From assembly GCA_023229425.1 (NCBI GenBank), contig JALNZG010000012.1, positions 1 through 64,000 on the forward strand: a stretch of 64,000 nt of DNA. Reading direction: 5' to 3'. Every line of letters starts with the position of its first letter. The first letter of the stretch is position 1. Below the pieces are notes generated by a model that saw only the letters and a list, made by a program, of their open reading frames with translations, did not search any database and was not told the DNA's origin. Origin of the DNA: Ignavibacteriaceae bacterium (lineage in GTDB: Bacteria > Bacteroidota > Ignavibacteria > Ignavibacteriales > Ignavibacteriaceae). Of the stretch, positions 44,165-53,726 are shown one piece after another. The translations under genes and the position numbers were made by a program.

Positions 44165-44483
44165 TTTGAATTTTTCCTAAATTTAATTGTGCGCATAAAT
44201 TAAAGAGATTTTTTAGAATTAGAAAGCGTGTAGCATTAAAAACAGTCAGAAAAGCAACTGGGCAGATTTGGAATCTTCGAAATGAAAATTGTTCATAATC
44301 ATAATCTTGTTCTTAATCTTAATCGGTTTTAGCAAGTAAAAGCAAAAAGGATTATGATTATGAGTAAGATTATGACTAAGAAGTTTTAAGGGGATTGTTC
44401 TTCCCATAACAAGGGAAAAACTGAAAAATTCCTTAGCTTTGAAAAACTTATTTCCAATTTTGTTTAATAAAAGATAAGAAACT
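44165..44483. other. Divergent gap with an AT-rich inverted repeat
   Basis: 319 bases between the symporter gene (-) and kdsC (+). The left arm at 44294-44324 (ataatcataatcttg type) is largely complementary to the right arm 44349-44380 (attatgattatgag type). A related element lies at 47247-47340. No gene seen. Confidence 0.55.
44294..44380. repeat. AATCATAATC-type inverted repeat, copy A
   Basis: Arms of about 31 bases, separated by 24 bases, built from repeated aatcataatcttaatc-like units. Copy B at 47247-47340 lies beyond the three genes kdsC, transglutaminase-like and barrel, so the two elements bracket that unit. Confidence 0.65.
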
Positions 44484-45011
44484 ATGAGTCTCACGAAAAA
44501 AGAAATCTCCTCAAAACTGAAAAAAATTAAAATCGTTTTATCTGATATAGACGGTGTACTTACCGACGGTGGCATGTATTACACCGAAGACGGAATGGTG
44601 ATGAAGAAATTTTTTGTTAAAGATGGAATGGGAGCCATGTTGCTAAAAAAAGCCGGCTTTCTAACTGGAGTAATTTCCACCGATGTTTCTTTAATAAACA
44701 AAACTCGTGCTGAACGGTTAAAGATGGATTTTACTTTTCTCGGCGTTTGGGAAAAAGAGAAAACGCTTGAAGAAATTTGTGAGCAGACGAAACTGTCTCC
44801 AGAAAATGTTGCTTTTATAGGTGACGATGTTAATGATTTACAAATTCTTCAAAAAGTTGGATTTGCTGCTTGCCCTGCTGACGCAGTTGATGAAGTAAAG
44901 AAGATAGTTGGCTATAGGTGCAAGAATAAAGGTGGTAAGGGAGCTTACCGCGAAGTGGTGGATTTAATTTTAAAATATAATCGGTACCATTCTAATGAAA
45001 AAAATAATTAG
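44484..45011 (+). CDS. kdsC: 3-deoxy-D-manno-octulosonate 8-phosphate phosphatase (HAD family)
   Basis: 175 residues, the C0-type HAD phosphatase without a cap domain. The catalytic motif is LSDIDGVLTDGGMYYTEDG with nucleophile Asp21 and Asp23. FFVKDGMGAMLLKKAG, GVISTDVS (motif 2), and VAFIGDDVNDLQIL (motif 4) follow. It hydrolyses KDO-8-phosphate to KDO for lipopolysaccharide core synthesis. The C-terminus GGKGAYREVVDLIL is typical. The stop overlaps the next gene by 17 bases. Related HAD phosphatases such as the CMP-sialate type are the main alternative. Confidence 0.88.
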   Translation: MSLTKKEISSKLKKIKIVLSDIDGVLTDGGMYYTEDGMVMKKFFVKDGMGAMLLKKAGFLTGVISTDVSLINKTRAERLKMDFTFLGVWEKEKTLEEICEQTKLSPENVAFIGDDVNDLQILQKVGFAACPADAVDEVKKIVGYRCKNKGGKGAYREVVDLILKYNRYHSNEKNN

Positions 45012-46497
45012 CAAAATATTGGTTGTTATGTTTATGACGACAATGATTTATGCGCAGAGTATTCCGGATGAAATTCAAAAAGAAATTGAAGGAGGGTGGT
45101 ATACAAAAGCTCAGAAAATGATTACCGAATATGTTGAGACGAACAAACTGTCTGATAGCGAAAAGGAAGCACTGTTATTTGAATCAGAAAGGCTTGAGAG
45201 GATAAGGAAAGATTTTACAAAAACGCATCAGGAAATAATATATGAATTTGACACAATGCTTCCAGGCTTTCTCCTTGAGAATGAAGTTATGCAGGAGTTA
45301 TATCTAAGGGGTGGAAGAATTATTCACCCATTATTTAATGAATTAAAACAGTATGAAAAAGAAAAATCGTTGGAGATGAAAATTATTGACGATAGATGGA
45401 GATATTATAAGAATGCCATACCCAACCTTTTCCGAATTAATAAAAAGTTAAGGAAATTAAAAGAAGAAAGATTCGGCTTGCCTGTTGATCGGTTGGGTGA
45501 TTTCAAAAAAGCAATTGTTCCGGTGATTGTGGCAGAAAGTAAAGCTGCACAAAAGAAACTCGTTTACGAAGAAAACTTTAAAATCATTTATACACTCAAT
45601 GTAAAACCAAATGCGGTTCCGGCAGGAGAAATTGTTAAATGCTGGCTTCCGTATCCGAAGGAGATCCACCAGCGCCAACAAAGGTTGAAGTTGATTAGCA
45701 CAAGTGAAGAAAAATTTATTACCGCTCCCGATACCGTTTTACAGCGAACCATTTATATGGAAAAGAAAGCGGAAAAAGACTCAGTAACAAAATTTTCTAT
45801 TGAATATGAACTTACCGCTTTCGCAGAATACAATGATATTTTTTCTAAAGGAACTGTTCCTGAGGCGGATGCGAAGTTGAGTGAATACGTAAAAGAAAGA
45901 CCACCGCACATTGTTTTTACTGACGAGATAAAAACTTTGTCGCAAAAAATAATCGGAGATGAAACCAAACCGCTTGAAAAAGTTAAAAAGATTTTTTCAT
46001 GGATTGATGAAAATATTCCCTGGGCGAGCGCGCTTGAATATTCGACTATCCCTAATATCTCAGCGTATTGTTTGGAGAATCTTCACGGTGATTGCGGAAT
46101 TAAAACACTTTTATTCATGACGCTCTGCCGCTACAACGGCATTCCCGCAAAATGGCAAAGCGGTTGGATGCTTCACCCCGTTGAAGTGAATTTGCACGAC
46201 TGGTGTGAAATTTATATTTATCCATTTGGCTGGGTTCCGGTTGATCAGTCATTCGGTTTAATAAATTCCGAAAACGAAAAAGAGAAATATTTTTATATCG
46301 GGAACACTGATCCTTATCACTTAATTATTAATGACGATTATTCACAACCACTCTTTCCGGTAAAAATTTTTCCACGGAGCGAAACGGTTGATTTTCAACG
46401 CGGAGAGGTTGAATGGCGGGGCGGAAATCTGTATTTTGACAAATGGAATTATGACATGGTTGTAAGTTATTCAAGGAGAAAAAACAATGAAAAATAA
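44995..46497 (+). CDS. Exported transglutaminase-like protein
   Basis: 500 residues with a signal peptide (1-20, MTTMIYAQ). Residues about 22-190 are helical and unrecognised. A beta domain (about 190-290) precedes the transglutaminase/protease-like domain (about 310-450). The papain-type triad is visible: Cys367 in HGDCGIKTLLFMTLCRYNGIPA, His401 in NLHDWCEIY and Asp417 in VPVDQSFG. Such periplasmic or secreted proteins are mostly uncharacterised; protease and crosslinking roles are both possible. It begins inside kdsC and overlaps the following barrel gene by 11 bases, indicating one operon. Confidence 0.83.
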   Translation: MKKIISKILVVMFMTTMIYAQSIPDEIQKEIEGGWYTKAQKMITEYVETNKLSDSEKEALLFESERLERIRKDFTKTHQEIIYEFDTMLPGFLLENEVMQELYLRGGRIIHPLFNELKQYEKEKSLEMKIIDDRWRYYKNAIPNLFRINKKLRKLKEERFGLPVDRLGDFKKAIVPVIVAESKAAQKKLVYEENFKIIYTLNVKPNAVPAGEIVKCWLPYPKEIHQRQQRLKLISTSEEKFITAPDTVLQRTIYMEKKAEKDSVTKFSIEYELTAFAEYNDIFSKGTVPEADAKLSEYVKERPPHIVFTDEIKTLSQKIIGDETKPLEKVKKIFSWIDENIPWASALEYSTIPNISAYCLENLHGDCGIKTLLFMTLCRYNGIPAKWQSGWMLHPVEVNLHDWCEIYIYPFGWVPVDQSFGLINSENEKEKYFYIGNTDPYHLIINDDYSQPLFPVKIFPRSETVDFQRGEVEWRGGNLYFDKWNYDMVVSYSRRKNNEK

Positions 46498-47230
46498 AAT
46501 CTTTTTTATAGTTGGTGTTTCAGTTTTATCGCTTTTTTTGTCCTACAATATTATGGCGCAGGAAAAAACTTATTTTGATTCTCCTTTTGGAGTTGGCGGC
46601 GGATTTATTGCTTCATGGACGTTCCCCAACATTCAGCCGGTTAATGATCAGTTGAAAGCATTCGGAACTCCGGAACTTGGAAAATCGGGATACTTTTCTT
46701 CCGGTGGCGCCGGATTTGTGTACATTGGTTTTGTTCCCGGTCTTCGTATCGGCGGAATTGGGTTTGGCGGTTCAACAAAAGAAACAAAATTATCCGGCGG
46801 TTTTCGTAAAGAAGCAAAACTAACTTCAGGCTTCGGTGGAGTCTCTTTAGAATATACGCTTCCGTTTATTCGCCGTGTTGGCGTTTCAGTCGGTGTAATC
46901 CTTGGTGGAGGAAACACGACCCTTGAATTTTACAGGTATAAAGATTCTTATTCATGGGATCAACTTTGGAATGAGATAAAAGATTCCGCTTCAACAACCA
47001 ACTTCGGAAGAAAACTTTCTAACGATTATTTTGTTGTTGCTCCAACGTTAAACATAGATATTCCATTTTACCGGTTGTTAGCTTTTAGATTCGGTGCAAC
47101 TTATGCGATTCATGTTGGCGATAACTGGAAACTGGATAACGAACAGGATGTTTATAACGTACCGACCGCAACTGCGAAGGGTCAACTTTATCTTAACGCG
47201 GGATTCTTTTTCGGATTTTTTTCTTACTAA
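46487..47230 (+). CDS. Outer-membrane barrel or surface protein of unknown function
   Basis: 247 residues with a signal peptide (about 1-24, LSYNIMAQ). The mature part is rich in Gly and alternating hydrophobics, for example GVGGGFIASWTF, GLRIGGIGFGGST, GVSLEYTLPFIRRVGVSVGVILGGGN and LAFRFGATYAIHVGDNW. It ends LYLNAGFFFGFFSY, an aromatic end usual for barrels. It overlaps the transglutaminase-like gene by 11 bases with aaggag in that overlap, so the two products may act together at the envelope. No further assignment is possible. Confidence 0.6.
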   Translation: MKNKIFFIVGVSVLSLFLSYNIMAQEKTYFDSPFGVGGGFIASWTFPNIQPVNDQLKAFGTPELGKSGYFSSGGAGFVYIGFVPGLRIGGIGFGGSTKETKLSGGFRKEAKLTSGFGGVSLEYTLPFIRRVGVSVGVILGGGNTTLEFYRYKDSYSWDQLWNEIKDSASTTNFGRKLSNDYFVVAPTLNIDIPFYRLLAFRFGATYAIHVGDNWKLDNEQDVYNVPTATAKGQLYLNAGFFFGFFSY

Positions 47231-47246
47231 TTGTAGTTAGCAGCAA

Positions 47247-47340
47247 AAATAATCTTAATCATAATCGTGTTCTTAATCGTACTCAATTCGCTGGTAATTT
47301 TTAGAGATTAAGAAAAGGATTAAGATTATGATTAAGAAAT
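47247..47340. repeat. AATCATAATC-type inverted repeat, copy B
   Basis: Left arm about 47247-47286 and right arm 47305-47340 made of taatcttaatcataatc and its complement. It lies in the gap between the barrel gene and rfbB and is related to copy A at 44294. Confidence 0.65.
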
Positions 47341-47384
47341 TAAATTTATCATTTTTGAAATAGGAATCATTAAAAAGGGTATAA

Positions 47385-48398
47385 ATGAAAAACATTTTAG
47401 TTACCGGCGGAGCCGGATTTATCGGAAGCAATTTTATCAATCATATTCTTAAAGAACGTGATGATTATTTTATAATCAATCTCGACAAACTTACCTATGC
47501 AGGAAATCTCGAAAATTTAGTTGAATCGGAGAATCACAAGAACTACCGCTTTGTAAAAGGAGATATTTGCAATGCTGAATTGGTAAGTTATCTTTTTGAA
47601 AAATATAAGATTAAACACGTTATCAATTTTGCAGCGGAATCTCACGTTGATAGAAGCATTCTCGGCTCATCAATTTTTTATCAAACGAATGTAATCGGCA
47701 CAAATGTTCTGCTTGAAACTGCACGCAGAAACGAAGTGGAAAAATTTCTTCAAGTTTCTACTGATGAAGTTTACGGCAGTCTTGGTGCGGAAGGACTTTT
47801 TACGGAATCCACTCCGCTTTCTCCGAACAGTCCTTATTCCTCAAGCAAAGCCGGAGCCGATATGATGGCTTTAGCCTTTTATCATACGTATGGAATGCCG
47901 ATCGTACTTACGCGCTGCTCAAATAATTACGGACCATTTCAATTCCCGGAAAAACTAATTCCACTGATGCTCATCAATTCGTTAAATGATAAAAAACTTC
48001 CCGTCTATGGCGATGGAATGAATGTACGTGATTGGATTTATGTTATTGACCATAACCGGGCAATAGATTTAGTTTTTGAAAAGGGAAAAACCGGAGAAGT
48101 TTATAACATCGGCGCAAGCAACGAAATGCCGAACATTAAAATTATTCAGTTAATTTTGCAGCATTTGAAAAAGTCCGATAGTTTAATTGAATATGTAAAA
48201 GACCGGCTTGGACACGACAGGCGCTACGCCATAGATTCAACAAAAATACAAACCGAACTCGGTTGGAAACCAAAACACACTTTTGAAGAAGCAATTCAGT
48301 TTACTATCGATTGGTACCTCCAAAACGAACAATGGTGGAAACGCATTATCTCAGGTGATTATTTGAAATATTATGAGCAACAGTATTTGGGAAGATGA
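47385..48398 (+). CDS. rfbB: dTDP-glucose 4,6-dehydratase
   Basis: 337 residues, full length for RfbB/RmlB. The NAD motif TGGAGFIGSN (7-16), NLDKLTYAGNLENL, FAAESHVDRSI and STDEVYGSL are visible, as are the SPYSSSKAGADMM active site (Tyr and Lys) and TRCSNNYGPFQFPEKLIPLM. The GHDRRYAIDSTKI segment is specific for dTDP-glucose dehydratases. It makes dTDP-4-keto-6-deoxyglucose for rhamnose or other deoxysugars of surface glycans. It is a single gene here; the RmlD-like gene at 42003 may be a partner. Confidence 0.95.
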   Translation: MKNILVTGGAGFIGSNFINHILKERDDYFIINLDKLTYAGNLENLVESENHKNYRFVKGDICNAELVSYLFEKYKIKHVINFAAESHVDRSILGSSIFYQTNVIGTNVLLETARRNEVEKFLQVSTDEVYGSLGAEGLFTESTPLSPNSPYSSSKAGADMMALAFYHTYGMPIVLTRCSNNYGPFQFPEKLIPLMLINSLNDKKLPVYGDGMNVRDWIYVIDHNRAIDLVFEKGKTGEVYNIGASNEMPNIKIIQLILQHLKKSDSLIEYVKDRLGHDRRYAIDSTKIQTELGWKPKHTFEEAIQFTIDWYLQNEQWWKRIISGDYLKYYEQQYLGR

Positions 48399-48439
48399 AT
48401 TGAAAGATATATTGGGGATGATAATACTTTGGAGGAAAA

Positions 48440-49795
48440 TTGAACACAGACCCTATTAAGGGAAAGTATTTTTTCTCTTGTGTTTTGGTTGGTATCGTGC
48501 TTCTTAATCTTGGCTGCAAAAAATCCCCGACGGAACCACCAGCACCACCAACGCAGGAAATAAGAGATACGTTAACTCTTACTCTTAAAACCTATTCACA
48601 TAGAAGCGTAACGCTTGCACTACATACTACCGCTTATTATAAAACTTCTTCCATTAAAATAATAAGAGCTTTAAACGGAACAGAGACCATATTGGCAAAC
48701 TACTCTAACGCTATTAGCGACACTCTATTATTTGATGATGACGGAGGAAAAGGTTTATACCAAGATACTGCTTATACCTATTATGCTCTACGTTTAGATA
48801 CTCTTGGTGCCGCAAAAGATACAAGCAACACATTAACCGTTAAAACCCTGGGTTTAACTACGCATGAGTATGATTGGATAAGCACCACTGTCGGTGTTTG
48901 GCAAAGTGAATTTAAAGATGTTTGGGGAATAGACGAAAATAATATTTATGCGGTTGGGGGTGTTAGATCAAATAATACTACTTACGGTATTATGAAATGG
49001 AGCAATAACGAATGGGTGCCGGAACAAGTTGGAGGTGGAATGTACGCCATCACCGGTTTTTCTGATAACGACATCTGGGTAGTTGGTGAGGCTGTACAAC
49101 ATTATGATGGTAATCAGTGGAAACGTATTGACGCAACGTCAAGCGGAGATCAAGAGATTCCTCTCAACCAAGTTTTTTATGATAATAAACCGTACAGAGC
49201 AATATGGGGAATTAGTAGTACGGATATTTATTTGGGAAACAGTAAGGGGACAATAGTGCATTGGGATGGTAAATATGCAACAGAGATATATAAAAAATCT
49301 GCAAATTTTAGCATACAAAACATCGACGGTTCATCAGCGACGAACATTTGGGTAATAGGAGGAGAGTACAGTAATCCCTGGCGAAATCTTGTACTTCACT
49401 TTAACGGTTCCACATGGCAAGAAATTACAAATTTGCCGGACGAGACATTTTTCCCAAGCGGGGTTTATGTTTTAAATGAAAAAGAGGTTTATATCTGTGG
49501 GCAAAGTGGGTTGGTTTATGGAAATGAAAACGGATGGCAAGAAATTTCGCTACCGGGAAATGCAGCGCTATCCAAAATAAAAGGAATAAACGGGAATGAC
49601 ATATTCTTAACCGGACATTTTAATTCTCTCTATCACTACAACGGCAAAGACTGGCATTGGTACAATGAACTTTATAACTCACAAGGTGGATTATTGAGAG
49701 GGATTTTCCTCATTAATAATAAAGTTTGGGCAGTAGGTTATAACGAAAAAGAAATTGCTCTAATATTAACAGGTAAAAAAAGGAGTTCAAAGTAA
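48440..49795 (+). CDS. Lipoprotein with beta-propeller repeats
   Basis: 451 residues from TTG 48440, with ggagg at 48431-48435. The lipobox LNLGC (Cys about 26) is followed by a Pro-rich linker (KKSPTEPPAPP). A fibronectin-like beta domain (about 45-135) precedes a propeller-type region with recurring segments such as DVWGIDENNIYAVGG, GFSDNDIWVVGE, GISSTDIYLGN and SATNIWVIGG. These are the W-x-x-D-x-x-V-G repeats of photosystem-stability-like or kelch-like domains. No sorting domain, so it is anchored by lipid. Function unknown. Confidence 0.7.
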   Translation: MNTDPIKGKYFFSCVLVGIVLLNLGCKKSPTEPPAPPTQEIRDTLTLTLKTYSHRSVTLALHTTAYYKTSSIKIIRALNGTETILANYSNAISDTLLFDDDGGKGLYQDTAYTYYALRLDTLGAAKDTSNTLTVKTLGLTTHEYDWISTTVGVWQSEFKDVWGIDENNIYAVGGVRSNNTTYGIMKWSNNEWVPEQVGGGMYAITGFSDNDIWVVGEAVQHYDGNQWKRIDATSSGDQEIPLNQVFYDNKPYRAIWGISSTDIYLGNSKGTIVHWDGKYATEIYKKSANFSIQNIDGSSATNIWVIGGEYSNPWRNLVLHFNGSTWQEITNLPDETFFPSGVYVLNEKEVYICGQSGLVYGNENGWQEISLPGNAALSKIKGINGNDIFLTGHFNSLYHYNGKDWHWYNELYNSQGGLLRGIFLINNKVWAVGYNEKEIALILTGKKRSSK

Positions 49796-49891
49796 GAAGT
49801 TGCTTTTTAAAGAGATTCCATCCACCTTTTCTTACCCGGCACTTCAACTTTTGCAGGGAATTTTCTTCCGCATTTAAGAATAGTCATTAAC

Positions 49892-49926
49892 AAAAAAACC
49901 TGTCCGCTTTTGGAGGACAGGTTTTA
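49892..49926. terminator. Bidirectional terminator between convergent genes
   Basis: An 11-bp stem (49895-49905 with 49915-49925) with a 9-base loop, flanked by seven A on the left. Read on the - strand this gives a seven-T tract, so it best serves the metalloprotease gene ending at 49949; tttt on the right serves the lipoprotein gene. Confidence 0.88.
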
Positions 49927-49948
49927 AGTTTTGGGTTAAGATCTGGTG

Positions 49949-52900
49949 TTATTTTAACAACAACATTTTCTTCGTTTGAACAAAGCTTCCTGCTTTTAAC
50001 TGATAGAAATAAATCCCGGAGCCTAATTCTTTATCTTTTAATTTGAAGGTTACGTTTTTTACTCCGGCTGATTGCAGTTCATTAACAAGGGTCGCAACCT
50101 CGTTTCCAATAACATCATACACTTTCAAACTAACGAAACTATTTTCCGGCAATTGATAGCTGATGACCGTTGAAGGATTAAACGGATTAGGATAGTTATT
50201 AAATAAAGCATAAGAACTTGGTTTCATTTGTTCAGGTCTTACGGTGGTAATTGAATCCGGTGCAAATGCTAAGCCGAAAACACCTCTATAATTAGTTGTT
50301 CCAACACTAGTTGCAGCTCCGGTAGATTTGTCAATCTTAATCAATGTACTTACATTATTTTCTTCTCCGTAAGCGCCCCAAAGATTTCCTTGATTGTCAA
50401 ACGCTAAAGCTCTTATAATATTATTTCCAATTCCTGCATTGCCGACAAAAATAGTATCCCCGGTCGTTTTATTAATTTTGTAGAGTCTGTCTTTGTTGGT
50501 TGTCGCATCAATTGAAACCCAAACATCTTCTGTAGTAGGCTGTATTGCTAATGCCGCAACCTTTATTTTCGACGTTACTAAATATGTAGTGTCACCCGAT
50601 GCAAGATCAAATTTATATACCCGTTGCGTAGATGCAACTCCAATAAGATTACCGGATATGTCAAACGCCATAGCGGATAGTGTAACTGGAGCTTTAAACT
50701 GGTAAAGTCCTAGCCCGTTTTCTCCGTCAACTTTAACAACATAAGTGGGTAAACCGAGAGAATAATTATATCCAAAAAGTTCGCCGGTAATTGGATTAAG
50801 CGAGAGACCTCTCAGAGGTGAAAAACCGGATAATCCAACATCACTTCCCAAACCTGTTTGTGAATCAAGTTTAATAACCCTTCCGATGCTTCCGCTTCCT
50901 CTTCCGGTAGAGGCGTAAAGTGTTCCTTTAACCGCTTTATTAAGTAAAATATAGTTAACTGTAAAGGGAATTGTTAAATTGGAATTTTTATAGTCATTTG
51001 AAAGAATCGAAATTCCGCCGTTGTAAAATCCCGGTGAAAGTACCGCTCCGTTTACGGTAACATCAACATCTTTAGATGCATTTAAGGTAGCTAATTCACC
51101 TCCGCGAACCGAAGTATAAATTGAATTTAAACCCGGGAGAGTAGCTATTTCAAAATCATCTACAAAAAATCCCTGTTCAACAACCAACTCATCACTGTTA
51201 AATTGGAAAGCGAATTGAACGGAATCGGAATTGCCGGATAAATCCGGGAACTGAAGCAGAACAGTTTCCCAAACGGTTGATTGTTCTTTTAGAATTCCTT
51301 TATTTGAAGAGGCTAATTCTTGCCATGTCTTTCCATTATCAAGTGAGACACTGAAATAAACAAAATCAAACCCTACTTCGGATTTGTTGAAATAATTGAA
51401 CGAAATGGAAACCACATCCTGCGGCAGGACTTTTGAAAAATCAAATTTTGGCGTGAAGAAAGTTCCTGTTTTCAAACTATCATAAGTCGGAATTCCGTTT
51501 ACTTCTTTCCCAAAATGCACTACGGTTGGTTTAGAATGCCCGTCTAGAGTTGCGGGACCAAGAATTGTTCGCTGCCATCCATGAGGAGCATCACTAACTT
51601 GAGTGAATCCACCAAATCCTGATTCAAAATCATTTGTATAAAGAATGGTTGCATTTGCGGCAGCACTTCCATAGAACTGTTCCAGATTAGAACCTTTGGA
51701 AACTGATTTCAAAAGACCTGTAGGTTTATTACTTTTGGCTGAGAGAGCGGTAAGAATTCTATATTTAAGAGGAATATTACCGAGATTGCTCAGCGTAATA
51801 GTTTTTGTTTTTGGTCCGATTTCCTCTTTAGCGGCAAAAGAGAAATTCCCTAAAATATTAGGAGAAGAGTTAAGTTTAGGAGCTAAAGCGCCTCCGGTGT
51901 TAAGTTCAAAAGGAATATCAACGACTAATTTGTTTACATCGTTTGTGTGAATTCTTATAATTCCAAAAAACGAACCCGGTTTGATTGCATTTGCAACCGT
52001 TAAAGTTACTGCGCCAGACTGTCCGGCTGCAATGGTTCCTGCATTTCCGCTAAACGCAACAGAAGCATCTGTAGGTTGAACATCATTTAAAATAAATTCA
52101 AACTCATAGAGAAGCGGATTATCTAAACTTACATTAGCAAACTGTAATTGAAAATGTTTTTGGGTGTTGAGATCAACATTACCGAATTTTAAAGTATCGG
52201 TTCTGTTATCCAAATCCATAGTATCCAAACCGTTTAGAATTCTCATTCCGGCATACTTGAAATTATAATCTATTCCATAACCGATGACTTCAAGCATTCT
52301 TAAATCTTGATTATTGATTTGCAGTCTCACACCGGAAGCAAGTGTGGGATCCATAATCCCGATCCATCGATTTGTTCCTAAGGATGGCGGACGGAGATCG
52401 TCATCACGCCAATGTGAAGATTGTTGCCCATCACCATTTAATCTTCCACTGGTGGCTGTTGAGAGTTCAACTTCTTCAAGGCCATCAAAAAAAACATGAG
52501 TACTGTACAAATATGTTTTGCCCCCTTCAGTAGCCCAAGTTACAGAGTTCACTGGTCCGGCTGTTGTTACTCTTGGTGCAGTTGAAAATCCCACTAAACT
52601 TCCCGGCTCAACTGCCTCAGGACGAACGCGGAACAGATCCCACGGATAATAAAGGTCTTCTAATCCTGTATGGTCTGAGAAACCGGCGGCGGTAACAAAG
52701 CCCAAAGCATGCCCTATTTCATGAGTACAAACGGCATCAAAATCATATTTTCCGGCAGTAATACCATTAGAAGGATCTAAATCGAAGGGGAAACCAGAGT
52801 TAAACCCGATTGCAGGAACACTTCCAAAAGGATTTACATTTGGATCGGCGCTAATATTTGCATCTACAAATCCGAGTGCTTGTAAATTTATTAATGTGCC

Positions 52901-53533
52901 GATGCCCCTTCCTAGATTCGCCGGTACGGTAGAAGGTGTTGGGTTAGGGATAGCATTATAGAGGTTGTTTAACTGAATGTTCCCGGGTTTTAAATCTTTG
53001 AAACGTTGTACAAAATCGGGAACAAGAGCATTTGTATTAGCGGCTTTCATCGCATAGTATGCAGTAGTTGAAGTGGAACCGAGGACCCCGGCACTAAAAG
53101 CAACGCCAAATCTTGTTGGTCCATAATCAACATCCAGAACCGTTGTCATCGGGGTAGTTATTACGCGTTCCCAACGGGCTGCGGCTCTTCTGAAAGCTAA
53201 AATAGCATCGGGATTTTCCATCAATTGATCGGTGGCTCTTAAAATGATCTTAACTCCGCGCAAAGATGCAGCATCATTCAATGAGGGCAGAATATGTAAT
53301 TTCGGCTGCTCAATTGAACTGTTTAGTGTTGTCTGATCATTTACAACCTCATCGCAATTAACTGCTCCGTTCTTATCAACTTTATTGATGAATACGGTCT
53401 CTTTTTCAAAGCGTTTATATTTGGCTAAGCTTCCATTCTGCGCAAGAATGGAAAGAGATGAAAAAGTGAAAACAGAAATAAAAGCGAAAACCCAAATTTT
53501 GACAAAAAAGATTCGTCGGGAAAAAGGACTCAT
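49949..53533 (-). CDS. T9SS-secreted zinc metalloprotease, paralogue 1
   Basis: 1194 residues. Signal peptide about 1-32. The protease domain (about 80-430) contains HEIGHALGF, with zinc ligands His271 and His275 and catalytic Glu272. The metzincin third-His position (281) is Thr, and His288 may serve instead. Conserved blocks LYYPWDLFRVRPEAVEPG and NGDGQQSSHWRDD follow. Middle domains include choice-of-anchor-like beta sandwiches (about 450-830) with a jelly-roll segment (ILYTNDFESGFGGF). A propeller spans about 840-1090. The type IX sorting domain is at 1105-1194 (NYPNPFNPST ... KKMLLLK). It is closely similar over its whole length to the adjacent gene at 53727. Substrate unknown. Confidence 0.85.
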   Translation of the reverse strand: MSPFSRRIFFVKIWVFAFISVFTFSSLSILAQNGSLAKYKRFEKETVFINKVDKNGAVNCDEVVNDQTTLNSSIEQPKLHILPSLNDAASLRGVKIILRATDQLMENPDAILAFRRAAARWERVITTPMTTVLDVDYGPTRFGVAFSAGVLGSTSTTAYYAMKAANTNALVPDFVQRFKDLKPGNIQLNNLYNAIPNPTPSTVPANLGRGIGTLINLQALGFVDANISADPNVNPFGSVPAIGFNSGFPFDLDPSNGITAGKYDFDAVCTHEIGHALGFVTAAGFSDHTGLEDLYYPWDLFRVRPEAVEPGSLVGFSTAPRVTTAGPVNSVTWATEGGKTYLYSTHVFFDGLEEVELSTATSGRLNGDGQQSSHWRDDDLRPPSLGTNRWIGIMDPTLASGVRLQINNQDLRMLEVIGYGIDYNFKYAGMRILNGLDTMDLDNRTDTLKFGNVDLNTQKHFQLQFANVSLDNPLLYEFEFILNDVQPTDASVAFSGNAGTIAAGQSGAVTLTVANAIKPGSFFGIIRIHTNDVNKLVVDIPFELNTGGALAPKLNSSPNILGNFSFAAKEEIGPKTKTITLSNLGNIPLKYRILTALSAKSNKPTGLLKSVSKGSNLEQFYGSAAANATILYTNDFESGFGGFTQVSDAPHGWQRTILGPATLDGHSKPTVVHFGKEVNGIPTYDSLKTGTFFTPKFDFSKVLPQDVVSISFNYFNKSEVGFDFVYFSVSLDNGKTWQELASSNKGILKEQSTVWETVLLQFPDLSGNSDSVQFAFQFNSDELVVEQGFFVDDFEIATLPGLNSIYTSVRGGELATLNASKDVDVTVNGAVLSPGFYNGGISILSNDYKNSNLTIPFTVNYILLNKAVKGTLYASTGRGSGSIGRVIKLDSQTGLGSDVGLSGFSPLRGLSLNPITGELFGYNYSLGLPTYVVKVDGENGLGLYQFKAPVTLSAMAFDISGNLIGVASTQRVYKFDLASGDTTYLVTSKIKVAALAIQPTTEDVWVSIDATTNKDRLYKINKTTGDTIFVGNAGIGNNIIRALAFDNQGNLWGAYGEENNVSTLIKIDKSTGAATSVGTTNYRGVFGLAFAPDSITTVRPEQMKPSSYALFNNYPNPFNPSTVISYQLPENSFVSLKVYDVIGNEVATLVNELQSAGVKNVTFKLKDKELGSGIYFYQLKAGSFVQTKKMLLLK

Positions 53534-53726
53534 GGTTTCTCCATTATTATATTAAAGTAAAAATTAATTTCAAGTGTGGAATAGAAAAATTCTTTGATTG
53601 AAATTATAAAAAGGAAGAGTGAATAGCAAGGAAAGTTTAATATAAAGAGACGCTGTATAGTTTTTGCTGTGCAGGATCACAGCTAAAATTGATGAATTAC
53701 AGCCTCAGAAAATATTTAAATGAATT

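Noticed and set aside
44484..45011. Sialic-acid-type CMP-sugar phosphatase as an alternative name for kdsC
   Set aside because: The length and motifs fit KdsC, and no sialic acid genes are nearby, so KdsC is kept as the simpler call.
53666..53683. gctgtg-N6-cacagc inverted repeat that resembles a CRP site or terminator
   Set aside because: The half-site spacing is two bases shorter than the CRP consensus, there is no T tract on either strand after the stem, and a single hit in AT-rich sequence is not evidence.
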